Source: an uncultured Muribaculaceae bacterium (GTDB lineage: Bacteria > Bacteroidota > Bacteroidia > Bacteroidales > Muribaculaceae). From it: a stretch of DNA of 6,492 nucleotides. The notes under the pieces were generated by a model that saw nothing but the letters and a program-made list of their open reading frames with translations, searched no databases and was not told the origin of the DNA. Shown here one piece after another: positions 1 to 6,416 of this stretch (position 1 is the first letter of the stretch; every line of letters starts with the position of its first letter). Both the position numbers and the translations under genes were made by a program. The stretch covers positions 1 through 6,492 of the forward strand of contig CAMWXQ010000066.1 in assembly GCA_947178235.1 (NCBI GenBank). The letters are read 5' to 3'.

Positions 1-106
1 GGCTGGCATCTTAGGAGAGAAGTCAGCTCCCATTGCATGCTGGTATAACACCGTCTCCGATCGAACGAGACAAGTCGGCAGCACTTAAACGGTCGTATAC
101 AAGAGA
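1..106. other. Unassigned left-end sequence, no gene seen
   Basis: This stretch lies downstream of the lipoprotein stop codon. I see no credible coding frame, tRNA or rRNA. The minus frame past the stop runs only about 24 codons before another stop. One small inverted repeat is present, gtctc at 53-57 and gagac at 67-71, but it has no T-tract and is not a convincing terminator. The sequence is less GC-rich than the neighbouring gene and lacks its codon texture, which fits either a true intergenic region or foreign sequence joined at a contig end. Confidence 0.5.
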
Positions 107-1534
107 CTACAATCGTCGGGGCGGAGTGGGCGGGGCGGGGGGCGTGGGAGCCTCGGTGGGGATATTGGGGGTGCCGATGCACTGGCGCTTGACCATGAAG
201 TTGTTCACCTCCCACGTACCGGCCTTGGATGCGGTCGAGATGTAATGCCAGCCGAACTGAACCTTCTTGCCGGCATAGGCTTTGAGGTCGATGTCGCCTG
301 CGGAGACAAAGTTGAATCCCGAGCCGTAGGCCGGATAGTTGATGGTGAGCTTGTGCCACTCGGTCTCACCCTCGACGCGGACGGCGAAAGTGGCCTCCGA
401 GCGGGCGAGGGCGGCAGAGCCGAAGTAGTTCTGGGCGTGGCGGAAGGTTGCCCATGCGGTCTCGGTGCCTGTGAGGTCGATGACGGGCGAGACGAACCAC
501 GAGTCGGCGGCATAGTTCTTGGAGCCGTCATAACCCTTGGCCACCATGCAGTTGTACTGCGAGTCGAGCTTCCATACGGCGCCGAGGGCCTCGGGTACGG
601 CGGTGAGGTTGTCGATAGTGAAGCCCTCCATCGACGAGCTCAGCGGGGCCGAGTAGATGATGTTGTCGGCGGGGATGGCGTCGAATCCGGTGCAGTCCGT
701 GGCGGGGTCGCAGACGACGAGCTGCCAGTCCTCCTTGAAGTACGAGAGGATGGCGGTCACGTCGCCGGTGCCGGCGGGCAGGAGGTCGCCCGAGAAGTTA
801 CACTGGTTCGAGGTGTTGACGTTGATGCGGTTGCCGTCGGCATCTTTGAGGGTGCGGGTTGTGTAGTACTTCCCGCCGGGGTTGTCGCTCCAGGCGAGCT
901 CGCCGCCCCCCTCGAAGGTGACATCCTTCAAGGTCACGATCACGCTCTGATACTTGCGCAGGTCCTCCTGGCTCTTCTTCCAGTCGTTGATGTCGGCGAT
1001 CGAGGGGGAGATCACGAGCTCGGCCACTGCCTCGGGGTCGGGCAGGCCGTTGACCTGCGAGTGGAGCTTCATGGCGTCCTCGTCGATGCGGCCTATCGAG
1101 CCGTTGTAGGGCTGGCCGATCTGCATGAGGTTGTTGTAGTTGCCGACATAGAGGCCGGTGAGGTTGACGAAGATCTCCTCGCCCATCTTGTATCGGCCTG
1201 CATTGAGGCCCGAAGCGTTGACGCCGATGAGTATGGCGCCCGAGGCGTCCTGGACCACGATCTGCTTGTACATGTTGCCGCCGTCGTCCGAGGAGACTAT
1301 GCGGCCCGAGATGATGATCGAGTCGCCGTCGGCGTTGAGCGGGATCTGTACATAGTCAGAGCCCGTGGCGTACTGCCAGTAGTTCTGCTTGAATTCGGCG
1401 ATGGGTGTGTTGGCCTCCCATGTGGCCTCCGGGAGATAGACCGGGGGACACTCGAAGTCGTCGTCGCAGGCGGTGAAGCCCAGCCCCGCGAACACCGTGC
1501 CGGCCAGAGCTAAGAGTGATTTATACAGTCTCAT
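107..1534 (-). CDS. DUF5689 and choice-of-anchor-J surface lipoprotein, C-terminus possibly truncated
   Basis: This 475-residue protein is probably the surface-exposed partner of the receptor encoded just upstream. Residues 1-22 form a lipoprotein signal (Arg3 and Lys5, hydrophobic core, FTAC at 20-23). Cys23 is followed by DDDFE, resembling the acidic signal that sends Bacteroidota lipoproteins to the cell surface. Residues about 38-275 match DUF5689: an ISGRIVSSDDGGNMYKQIVV segment near 75-94, then VQDASGAILIGV and LTGLYVGNYN. I read this as OB-fold-like, which is inference. Residues about 293-448 look like a choice-of-anchor-J beta-sandwich, with DSWFVSPVIDL near 344 and AWATFRHAQNYFG near 360. 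A Pro/Thr-rich tail from about 454 ends in RRL. Such a tail normally links to a further domain, so the real protein may be longer. The start is the ATG that begins the signal peptide, 26 bases after the receptor's TAA. Family assignment is firm; ligand unknown. Confidence 0.86.
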   Translation of the reverse strand: MRLYKSLLALAGTVFAGLGFTACDDDFECPPVYLPEATWEANTPIAEFKQNYWQYATGSDYVQIPLNADGDSIIISGRIVSSDDGGNMYKQIVVQDASGAILIGVNASGLNAGRYKMGEEIFVNLTGLYVGNYNNLMQIGQPYNGSIGRIDEDAMKLHSQVNGLPDPEAVAELVISPSIADINDWKKSQEDLRKYQSVIVTLKDVTFEGGGELAWSDNPGGKYYTTRTLKDADGNRINVNTSNQCNFSGDLLPAGTGDVTAILSYFKEDWQLVVCDPATDCTGFDAIPADNIIYSAPLSSSMEGFTIDNLTAVPEALGAVWKLDSQYNCMVAKGYDGSKNYAADSWFVSPVIDLTGTETAWATFRHAQNYFGSAALARSEATFAVRVEGETEWHKLTINYPAYGSGFNFVSAGDIDLKAYAGKKVQFGWHYISTASKAGTWEVNNFMVKRQCIGTPNIPTEAPTPPAPPTPPRRL

Positions 1535-1560
1535 ATATGTGTCTGAGGGATATTAGGGGG

Positions 1561-4308
1561 TTAGAAACGGATACCGACGTTCAGATAAGCCTTGAAGCCC
1601 TGGGCGTAGAAGTACTTGTTGGGATACTTCATGGCATCGTAGTTCGAGTAGTCGAATCGGCCCTGCTGGTAGGCGTAGGTCTGTATGTTGCGGTTGTTGG
1701 TGAGGTTTTGGAGATTGAGGTTGAAGTTCATCGAGACCTTGCGGTTGATGTACACGACCTTGCCGATCGAGGCGTTGAGCACCCATGCGGTGTTCAGCTT
1801 GTCCTGGGAGGCGAGGCTCTCCATCTTGGCTTTGAGCTCGTCGGCATCGGGATACTTCTCCCACAGGTCGGGCAGCGCCTCGTGGCGGATGGGCGAGAGG
1901 TTGACGTATGCGTCGCTCATCCACGAGGCATTGATGTTGAAGAACCACGAGTGGGGAGCGGCCCAGTCGATGCCGATGTTGGCAGCCTTCTGCGGGGTGC
2001 CACCGAGGCGGAAGTTGCGCAGGTACACCTGCTGGCTCACATCCTCCTTCATGCCGTTCTCATACGAGCGTGTACCCATCGGGTTGTTGCGGTACTGGTA
2101 CTGGGCGATGGTCCCGGCGAACGACGCGGTGATCGAGGGTGTGATCTTGTATGCCATGCCGAGCTCGACGCCGCGGTAGCGGGTGTGTACACCTTTCAGA
2201 ACATAGTTCATGAAGGTCGAGTACTGGTCGTCGTAGAAGGATGTACGCTCGGTCTGGTCATACATCTCGGTCCAGAATCCGGAGAGCGAACCGCGGAAAC
2301 GGCGGTAGTTCCAGATATACGAGAGGTCGAACGCGGCGATGCGCTCGGGGGTGAGGCCGTCGATGGCGGTGTCCTTGATGCGGGGCGAGATGTAGGCATA
2401 CTCGAAGAGGGGTGCCTTGGTCTCGTAGGCTGCGTGGGCGGTCAGATAGTTGCGGCCGTTGATCTTGTAGGTCGCGCCGGCCTTGAGGGCGCCGGTGTCG
2501 AAGCGGTGGGTCTCGCCGCGGCCATACGAGTTCTCGGGGGCACGGCCGTTCTGCATCTTGCCGTTGCGCGAGAACTGGGTGTAACCGATTTTCAGGCCAT
2601 AATTGATGTCCCAGCGGGGGAGAGCGATCTGATTCTGGATCCAGGCTGTGGCCTGTACGGCGTCGATATAGTAGTCGTAGCCGAAGGTGTCACCCTCGCG
2701 GACGGTGCGGTTGGGGTTGCGGAGGTCATTCTGGAGCATCTCGGGACGGTCGGGGAAGTCGCGCTCGCTGTACTGGTCGATGTCGAGCCAGTACTCGCCG
2801 CCGAGCAGGTCGCGGATGGTCTTGTAGTAGTGCGCCGAGGTATAGTTGACGCTCACGCCGGCTTGCAGGGTCATCGCCGAGTTGAGGCGGTGGTTGAGCA
2901 GGGTGTTGAAGATGAAGTCGTTCTGATTGCTGTGGCGGTTCTCGAGGATATAGCTCGACGAGAGATTGGCGGGGTTGCCGCCACGGCCATACTCGCGGTT
3001 ATAGTAGTTGGCCTGGTAGAGGTCATCCCACTTGATCTGGCGGAAGCTCTCATCGTTGCGCCACAGGTCGGTGTAGAGGTCGAAGGCGCTCTCGTTGTCC
3101 TTGAAGTAGGAGGGGAGATAGCGGTAGTAGTCGGGACGGGGGTCGGGCGAGTTGTACCAGTTGAGTGCCGAGGTCGAGTAGTGGATCGAGCGGAAGGCGA
3201 GGCCGGTGTTGAGCGATGTCTCGCGCGCAGGCTTCCACACCCAGTTGAGGATGGCGGTGGGGTCGAAGGTCTCGACGATCTTGGCCGAACGCTTCTCGCC
3301 GTTCTGATAGCCCCAGTTGGGGTTATAGAGATTGTTGTCGGCGAGCTCGTAGGCTTCGAGATAGGTGGCCGAGTTGGAGGCGCGCTGGGTCGGGGCACCG
3401 AAGACGGTGAGGTTCAGCGAGTGACGGGCATTGAACACCTTCTGCAACGAGGCGAAGAGGCCGTACGAGTTGTAGAACGTACCCTCGATGACACCCTCGT
3501 TGGCATAGCGGCCGATGGCCGATACGGAGAATGCCCATCCCTGCTTGCTGAGGCCGGTCGAGTACTGGGCCATGGCACGGAGCATATAGTTCGAGTTGGT
3601 GTATGCCACCGAGCCGTTGAAGCCCTTGGAGTAGTGCGAGGCGAGGGTGTTGATGTCCGACGAGCCGCCGATGTCGCCGAATCCGTAGTCGGCTGCATCG
3701 AGGCCGATGGCGGTGGTGCGGTCGCGGAAGACACGGTTCATGCCGCCGAGGGTCGAGTAGTTGAATCGGCCGCGGGCCAGGTCGTTGAAGCTTATGCCGT
3801 TGATGTAGGTCTGGTTGTACATCGAGTCATAGCCGCGGACATTGAAGCGCATCGGCTGGAAGTCATACGAGGCCGTGTTGTAGTAGATGTTGTCGCTCGC
3901 ACCGGTGAGGGCGGCGATCGACTGCATGTTACCCTCCTCATCTTCGAGTGCGGCCTGGTCGAAGAGCATATCGTTCTGCTCCTCGAAATAGGTGTCGATG
4001 AGATTGGTCGATTTCAGGCGGATGGTCCCGAGGTTGAGCGTCTTGCCCGCGGGGATCAGCAGGCCGTCTGTGTAGTCGGCATACCCGTAGGCGAGCACGG
4101 AGAGGTCGGCGGGCACGGCTGCCACGTCGTCGAAGTTGAACGCTCCCGAGGGATCTGTGGTGGTGGTCAGGCCCTGTGGGTCGAGGATCACCGTGGCACC
4201 CTCGACGGGCAAGCCCGTGGTGGCGTCGACGACGGTACCGGCTACCTTCTGGGCCAGCGACGGCAGCGCAGCCGTCAGCAGCAGTAGCAGAAACAGTTTG
4301 ATTCTCAT
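1561..4308 (-). CDS. TonB-dependent outer-membrane receptor with carboxypeptidase-regulatory-like N-terminal domain
   Basis: This 915-residue outer-membrane active transporter would import a ligand using TonB/ExbBD energy. Residues 1-19 are a signal peptide (RIK, a Leu-rich core, cleavage likely after PSLA so that mature protein starts at Gln20). Residues about 21-98 form a CarboxypepD_reg-like beta-sandwich (VAGTVVDATTGLPVEGATV, then DPSGAFNFDDV). The plug spans roughly 104-225, with FNVRGYDSMYNQTYINGISF near 155-174 and GFGDIGGSSDINTL near 209-222. The rest is a 22-strand-type barrel rich in alternating aromatic residues, ending in AYLNVGIRF; the terminal Phe is the usual outer-membrane assembly signal. 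I see no SusC-type hallmark sequences and the partner is not SusD-like, so this is not a classic glycan utilisation pair. The DUF5689 lipoprotein follows 26 bases later and probably acts as its surface cap or ligand binder. Length is normal and the frame intact. Substrate cannot be read from sequence. Confidence 0.93.
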   Translation of the reverse strand: MRIKLFLLLLLTAALPSLAQKVAGTVVDATTGLPVEGATVILDPQGLTTTTDPSGAFNFDDVAAVPADLSVLAYGYADYTDGLLIPAGKTLNLGTIRLKSTNLIDTYFEEQNDMLFDQAALEDEEGNMQSIAALTGASDNIYYNTASYDFQPMRFNVRGYDSMYNQTYINGISFNDLARGRFNYSTLGGMNRVFRDRTTAIGLDAADYGFGDIGGSSDINTLASHYSKGFNGSVAYTNSNYMLRAMAQYSTGLSKQGWAFSVSAIGRYANEGVIEGTFYNSYGLFASLQKVFNARHSLNLTVFGAPTQRASNSATYLEAYELADNNLYNPNWGYQNGEKRSAKIVETFDPTAILNWVWKPARETSLNTGLAFRSIHYSTSALNWYNSPDPRPDYYRYLPSYFKDNESAFDLYTDLWRNDESFRQIKWDDLYQANYYNREYGRGGNPANLSSSYILENRHSNQNDFIFNTLLNHRLNSAMTLQAGVSVNYTSAHYYKTIRDLLGGEYWLDIDQYSERDFPDRPEMLQNDLRNPNRTVREGDTFGYDYYIDAVQATAWIQNQIALPRWDINYGLKIGYTQFSRNGKMQNGRAPENSYGRGETHRFDTGALKAGATYKINGRNYLTAHAAYETKAPLFEYAYISPRIKDTAIDGLTPERIAAFDLSYIWNYRRFRGSLSGFWTEMYDQTERTSFYDDQYSTFMNYVLKGVHTRYRGVELGMAYKITPSITASFAGTIAQYQYRNNPMGTRSYENGMKEDVSQQVYLRNFRLGGTPQKAANIGIDWAAPHSWFFNINASWMSDAYVNLSPIRHEALPDLWEKYPDADELKAKMESLASQDKLNTAWVLNASIGKVVYINRKVSMNFNLNLQNLTNNRNIQTYAYQQGRFDYSNYDAMKYPNKYFYAQGFKAYLNVGIRF

Positions 4309-4353
4309 AAAATGTAAAACGTAGATATTGATTATTGATTTTGTATTCTGAAT
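4309..4353 (-). promoter_or_regulatory. AT-rich leader of the receptor gene, weak promoter candidate
   Basis: The 45 bases before the receptor ATG are strikingly AT-rich compared with the genes on either side. They hold two adjacent copies of AATCAAT (minus strand; plus 4327-4340). The best -7-like element, TACGTTTT, lies only a few bases from the ATG and has no TTTG at the right distance upstream, so I do not call a promoter with confidence. The A/T-rich stretch just before the ATG is what Bacteroidota translation starts usually show in place of a Shine-Dalgarno site. The receptor may be transcribed from here, by read-through from the enzyme genes, or both. Confidence 0.3.
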
Positions 4354-4443
4354 CTAAGGCCGGAGGCCAACTAAACTTTAAACCTAAGGCCTGAGGCCAA
4401 CTAAACTTTAAACCTAAGGCGCAAAGCGCCCTAAACCTTAAAC
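4354..4443. repeat. Three tandem 30-bp repeats, each containing a short hairpin
   Basis: Three consecutive units of exactly 30 bases (4354-4383, 4384-4413, 4414-4443) share the frame ctaaggc - variable centre - ctaaac(t/c)ttaaac. Units 1 and 2 have centres ggcc-gga-ggcc and ggcc-tga-ggcc. Unit 3 has ggcgc-aaa-gcgcc, in which both arms have changed but still pair, so the hairpin is kept while its sequence is not. The array begins one base past the stop codon of the kinase-like gene and ends at the AT-rich leader of the receptor gene. No U-tract follows the hairpins, so a strong intrinsic terminator is unlikely. Attenuation, transcript-end protection or a dispersed genomic repeat are all possible. 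Confidence 0.85.
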
Positions 4444-4444
4444 C

Positions 4445-5119
4445 TCAGATTAGCCCCCTGTGGCGCAGGAAGTCCTTGACCATCCCGACACACTCCTCCA
4501 TCGGCATGGCCGACGAGTCGATGCACAGGTGATAGCTCTCGGGACGGCCCCACTCCTTGTCGGTGAAGAAGTTATAGTAGTCCGCACGCCACTTGTCGTT
4601 GCGCGAGGCCAGGGCCTCGGCTGCCTTCGGCGTGGCCGCGTCGCCGCGCCCGAGGATGCGTGCCACGCGGGTCTCCATCGGAGCGTGGACAAAGATGTTG
4701 GCCACACGCGGATGATGGCGCAGGATATAGTCGGCCGTGCGGCCCACCACCACGAAGGGACGCTCCTCGGCCTTGCGGAGCAGGAAGTCGCTCACGGCCT
4801 TGTAGAGCCCGTCGTCGGTGATCGACGACGCCCCCGTGTAGTAGCACATCGGCGTGATGCCCGAGGTGAATGAGAAGAGCCCATGCAGGAAGGTCGGGAA
4901 CTTCTCGTCCGAGCGCTCGAAGAACTCGGGATTTACCCCGGCCTCGCGCGCGGCCTCCATCAGCAGCTCCTTGTCGTAGAAGTCGATGCCCAGATCCTCG
5001 GCCAGAGCCTTGGCCAGGACACGCCCGCCGCTGCCGAACTGACGGCCGACGGTCACGACGAAGGGAGCCTGTGCCACCTTATTATTATTGGCGGTGCCTG
5101 TATTCTTGTCCTCAGCCAT
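4445..5119 (-). CDS. Cytidylate kinase-like family protein (P-loop NTPase)
   Basis: This 224-residue soluble cytoplasmic protein has the look of the Cytidylate_kin2-type family, relatives of CMP kinase that would move phosphate from ATP to a nucleoside monophosphate or another small acceptor. After a polar 18-residue N-terminal extension comes FVVTVGRQFGSGGRVLAKAL (residues 20-39). Its GRQFGSGGR segment (25-33) is the P-loop variant typical of this family and lacks the usual GK(S/T). FYDKELL (47-53) and FVVVGRTADYIL (122-133) are further family landmarks. The Arg-rich stretch around 151-178 (RVARILGRG, then SRNDKWRADYYNFF) corresponds to the lid and ligand region. There is no signal peptide or membrane segment. 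The ATG lies six bases after the stop of the EEP gene, so the two are very likely co-transcribed and perhaps translationally coupled. True cytidylate kinase (Cmk) is a separate family and I do not claim CMP specificity. Confidence 0.85.
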   Translation of the reverse strand: MAEDKNTGTANNNKVAQAPFVVTVGRQFGSGGRVLAKALAEDLGIDFYDKELLMEAAREAGVNPEFFERSDEKFPTFLHGLFSFTSGITPMCYYTGASSITDDGLYKAVSDFLLRKAEERPFVVVGRTADYILRHHPRVANIFVHAPMETRVARILGRGDAATPKAAEALASRNDKWRADYYNFFTDKEWGRPESYHLCIDSSAMPMEECVGMVKDFLRHRGLI

Positions 5120-5125
5120 CGGGTC

Positions 5126-6187
5126 TCAGCGCTCTTTGGTGAAGAATACCTCGGTGGGGAAGTGGTCAGAGTAGCCGTCGAGCCACTGGCCGGCCGAGTA
5201 GGTGCGCTTGGGATACCCCTGGCGCTGACCCTCGCGGTCGATGAGGAAGTCGAAGTTGTTCACCTGGCACTTCCAGTAGTTGAGCCCGCCGGGGCGCGCG
5301 TTCTGTTTCAGCAGCGAGCCCGAGACGATGATCTGGTCGAAGAGGTTCCACGAGCTCTTGTATGCGAGTGTGCCGATGCCGTCGTCGAGCATCTTCCACC
5401 ACGGATTGTAGAATCCGTGGATGCCCACCTTCGCGGCATCGCGCTTGGCGCCGAGGTTCACGGCACACGAGCGGTCCTGGGGGTCGTCGTTGAGGTCACC
5501 CATGACGATGACACCCTGGTTGGGGCGGATGGCCCACAGCGAGTCGGCGATATGCTTCGAAAGGTCGGCGGCAGCCTCGCGCAGGTAGCTCGAACGCTCC
5601 TGCCCGCCGAGGCGCGAGGGCCAGTGGTTGACGATGACGCTGAGCGTGTCGCCCGCCAGTACGCCGGTCACGCACATCTGGTCGCGGGTGCGGAAGCTCT
5701 CGTAGCCGGGGATGCGCAGGGTATGGTTGGTCACGTCCAGGACGCGGAACATGCGGGGATTGTAGAGCAGGCCCACGTCGACGCCGCGGCGGTCGGGCGA
5801 GTCGTGGTGCACGACTTGGAGGTGCATCCCCTTGATGGCCTCGGCCTTCACCAGGTCGTCAAGCACGCTCTTGTTCTCGATCTCGGACACGCCGATGATG
5901 GCCGGGCCCTGGGGGGTCGTCTTGGTCTTCATCGCGGCTATGGTGCGCGCGAGATTGTTGATTTTGCTCCAATACTTGTGTCCGTCCCACTGGCGCGAAC
6001 CCTTCGGAGAAAATTCGAGGTCATACTGGCCATTGTTGTTGATGGTGTCGAAGAGGTTCTCGAGATTGTAGAACGCAACGCCGAACACCATGAATTGCTT
6101 GCGGTCGGTCATGGCCGACTGCGCACACGCGCCGACGGCAGTCATCACAGCCGCCAGCACAAGGAGAGCAAACCGCTTGCTTGACAT
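5126..6187 (-). CDS. Exported endonuclease/exonuclease/phosphatase (EEP) family protein
   Basis: This 353-residue metal-dependent hydrolase belongs to the DNase I-like EEP fold, which cleaves phosphodiester or phosphoester bonds. Expected catalytic motifs appear in order: FYNLENLFD (39-47, Asn41), GVSEIEN (99-105, metal-binding Glu102), NHWPSR (187-192, His188), MGDLNDDP (229-236, Asp231 and Asn233), LFDQIIVSG (282-290) and YSDHFPTEV (339-347, the Asp341-His342 pair). Nothing catalytic appears missing. The N-terminus is an export signal (SSKR, then a hydrophobic stretch to about 20). It reads either as a signal peptidase I site after ACA, or as a lipobox VGAC with Cys21, so periplasmic, secreted or lipid-anchored are all possible. 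It is the first gene after a strong promoter match and the kinase-like gene follows six bases later. Substrate is unknown; the family includes nucleases, sphingomyelinases and inositol phosphatases. The FYNLENLFD and NHWPSR motifs resemble bacterial secreted nuclease-like members. Confidence 0.9.
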   Translation of the reverse strand: MSSKRFALLVLAAVMTAVGACAQSAMTDRKQFMVFGVAFYNLENLFDTINNNGQYDLEFSPKGSRQWDGHKYWSKINNLARTIAAMKTKTTPQGPAIIGVSEIENKSVLDDLVKAEAIKGMHLQVVHHDSPDRRGVDVGLLYNPRMFRVLDVTNHTLRIPGYESFRTRDQMCVTGVLAGDTLSVIVNHWPSRLGGQERSSYLREAAADLSKHIADSLWAIRPNQGVIVMGDLNDDPQDRSCAVNLGAKRDAAKVGIHGFYNPWWKMLDDGIGTLAYKSSWNLFDQIIVSGSLLKQNARPGGLNYWKCQVNNFDFLIDREGQRQGYPKRTYSAGQWLDGYSDHFPTEVFFTKER

Positions 6188-6225
6188 AGTGCTTTTTGGT
6201 ATTTTGTTATAAGATTGATTGTTAA

Positions 6226-6275
6226 CCGTTTACGTTCGCCGCGGGTCCCATTCGGGCGCACCTCGCCGTTTACGT
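6226..6275. repeat. Pair of 10-bp direct repeats in the EEP leader
   Basis: The sequence ccgtttacgt occurs at 6226-6235 and again at 6266-6275, exactly 40 bases apart (minus strand acgtaaacgg). Between them lies a GC-rich segment with a small CCC-GAAT-GGG hairpin potential on the minus strand. The upstream copy sits at the transcription start predicted from the promoter, and the other within the leader. Equal spacing at a near-multiple of the helical turn suggests an operator pair or an RNA-binding site, but two copies of 10 bases could also be chance. Confidence 0.4.
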
Positions 6276-6279
6276 GCCC

Positions 6280-6311
6280 CAAAAATATAAAAAATATTAA
6301 TAATACTCAAA
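6280..6311 (-). promoter_or_regulatory. Bacteroidota-type promoter driving the EEP gene
   Basis: On the minus strand there is a perfect -33 element TTTG (plus 6308-6311), then 20 bases, then a perfect -7 element TATTTTTG (plus 6280-6287) matching TAnnTTTG. Both sequence and spacing fit the consensus for the primary sigma factor of Bacteroides relatives. Transcription should begin near 6272-6275, giving a leader of roughly 85-90 nt before the EEP ATG. The spacer is almost entirely A/T. It lies just downstream of a terminator, where a new transcription unit should start. Confidence 0.75.
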
Positions 6312-6352
6312 TCCCCACCCCAAATTACACGATTTTTTAACACTTCACCTCA

Positions 6353-6410
6353 CCCCCAACAAAACCGCCCCCATGAGCACAGATGCTCACGGGGGCGGGT
6401 TTGTTGGGGG
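6353..6410 (-). terminator. Long hairpin intrinsic terminator, probably active on both strands
   Basis: Two 27-base arms (6353-6379 and 6384-6410) pair with only two non-Watson-Crick positions around the four-base loop at 6380-6383. The core is a GC-rich stem (CCGCCCCC with GGGGGCGG, extended by TGAGCA with TGCTCA), and the outer part includes an A-rich and a T-rich arm. On the minus strand the core stem is followed by TTTTGTT, the expected U-rich release site. It lies a few bases after the stop codon of the right-hand partial gene and upstream of the EEP promoter, so it most likely ends that gene's transcript. The near-symmetry would let it work in the plus direction too. Confidence 0.88.
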
Positions 6411-6416
6411 AATTCG

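Noticed and set aside
1..106. A possible tRNA, rRNA or riboswitch fragment
   Set aside because: No cloverleaf, 5S-like or known riboswitch core could be assembled. Only one weak 5-bp hairpin is present.
33..245. A 70-codon plus-strand open frame at the left end
   Set aside because: It runs into the Gly-rich antisense of the Pro-rich lipoprotein tail and has no protein-like features.
245..1513. A 422-codon plus-strand open frame opposite the lipoprotein gene
   Set aside because: Same codon-usage shadow effect. The minus-strand protein has a lipoprotein signal and recognisable domains, while this translation is low-complexity Val/Gly/Asp-rich.
1516..4287. A 923-codon open frame on the plus strand opposite the receptor gene
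   Set aside because: It is codon-for-codon antisense to a clear TonB receptor. The GC-rich codon use rarely contains TTA, CTA or TCA, so the opposite frame has no stops. Its translation is Val/Gly/Glu-rich and matches no fold I recognise.
4354..4443. Reading the 30-bp repeats as a small CRISPR array
   Set aside because: The units are directly adjacent with no unique spacers between them, and no cas genes are nearby.
4883..6184. A 433-codon plus-strand open frame across the EEP and kinase-like genes
   Set aside because: It overlaps two genes with intact active-site motifs on the other strand, crosses their junction and has no recognisable features.
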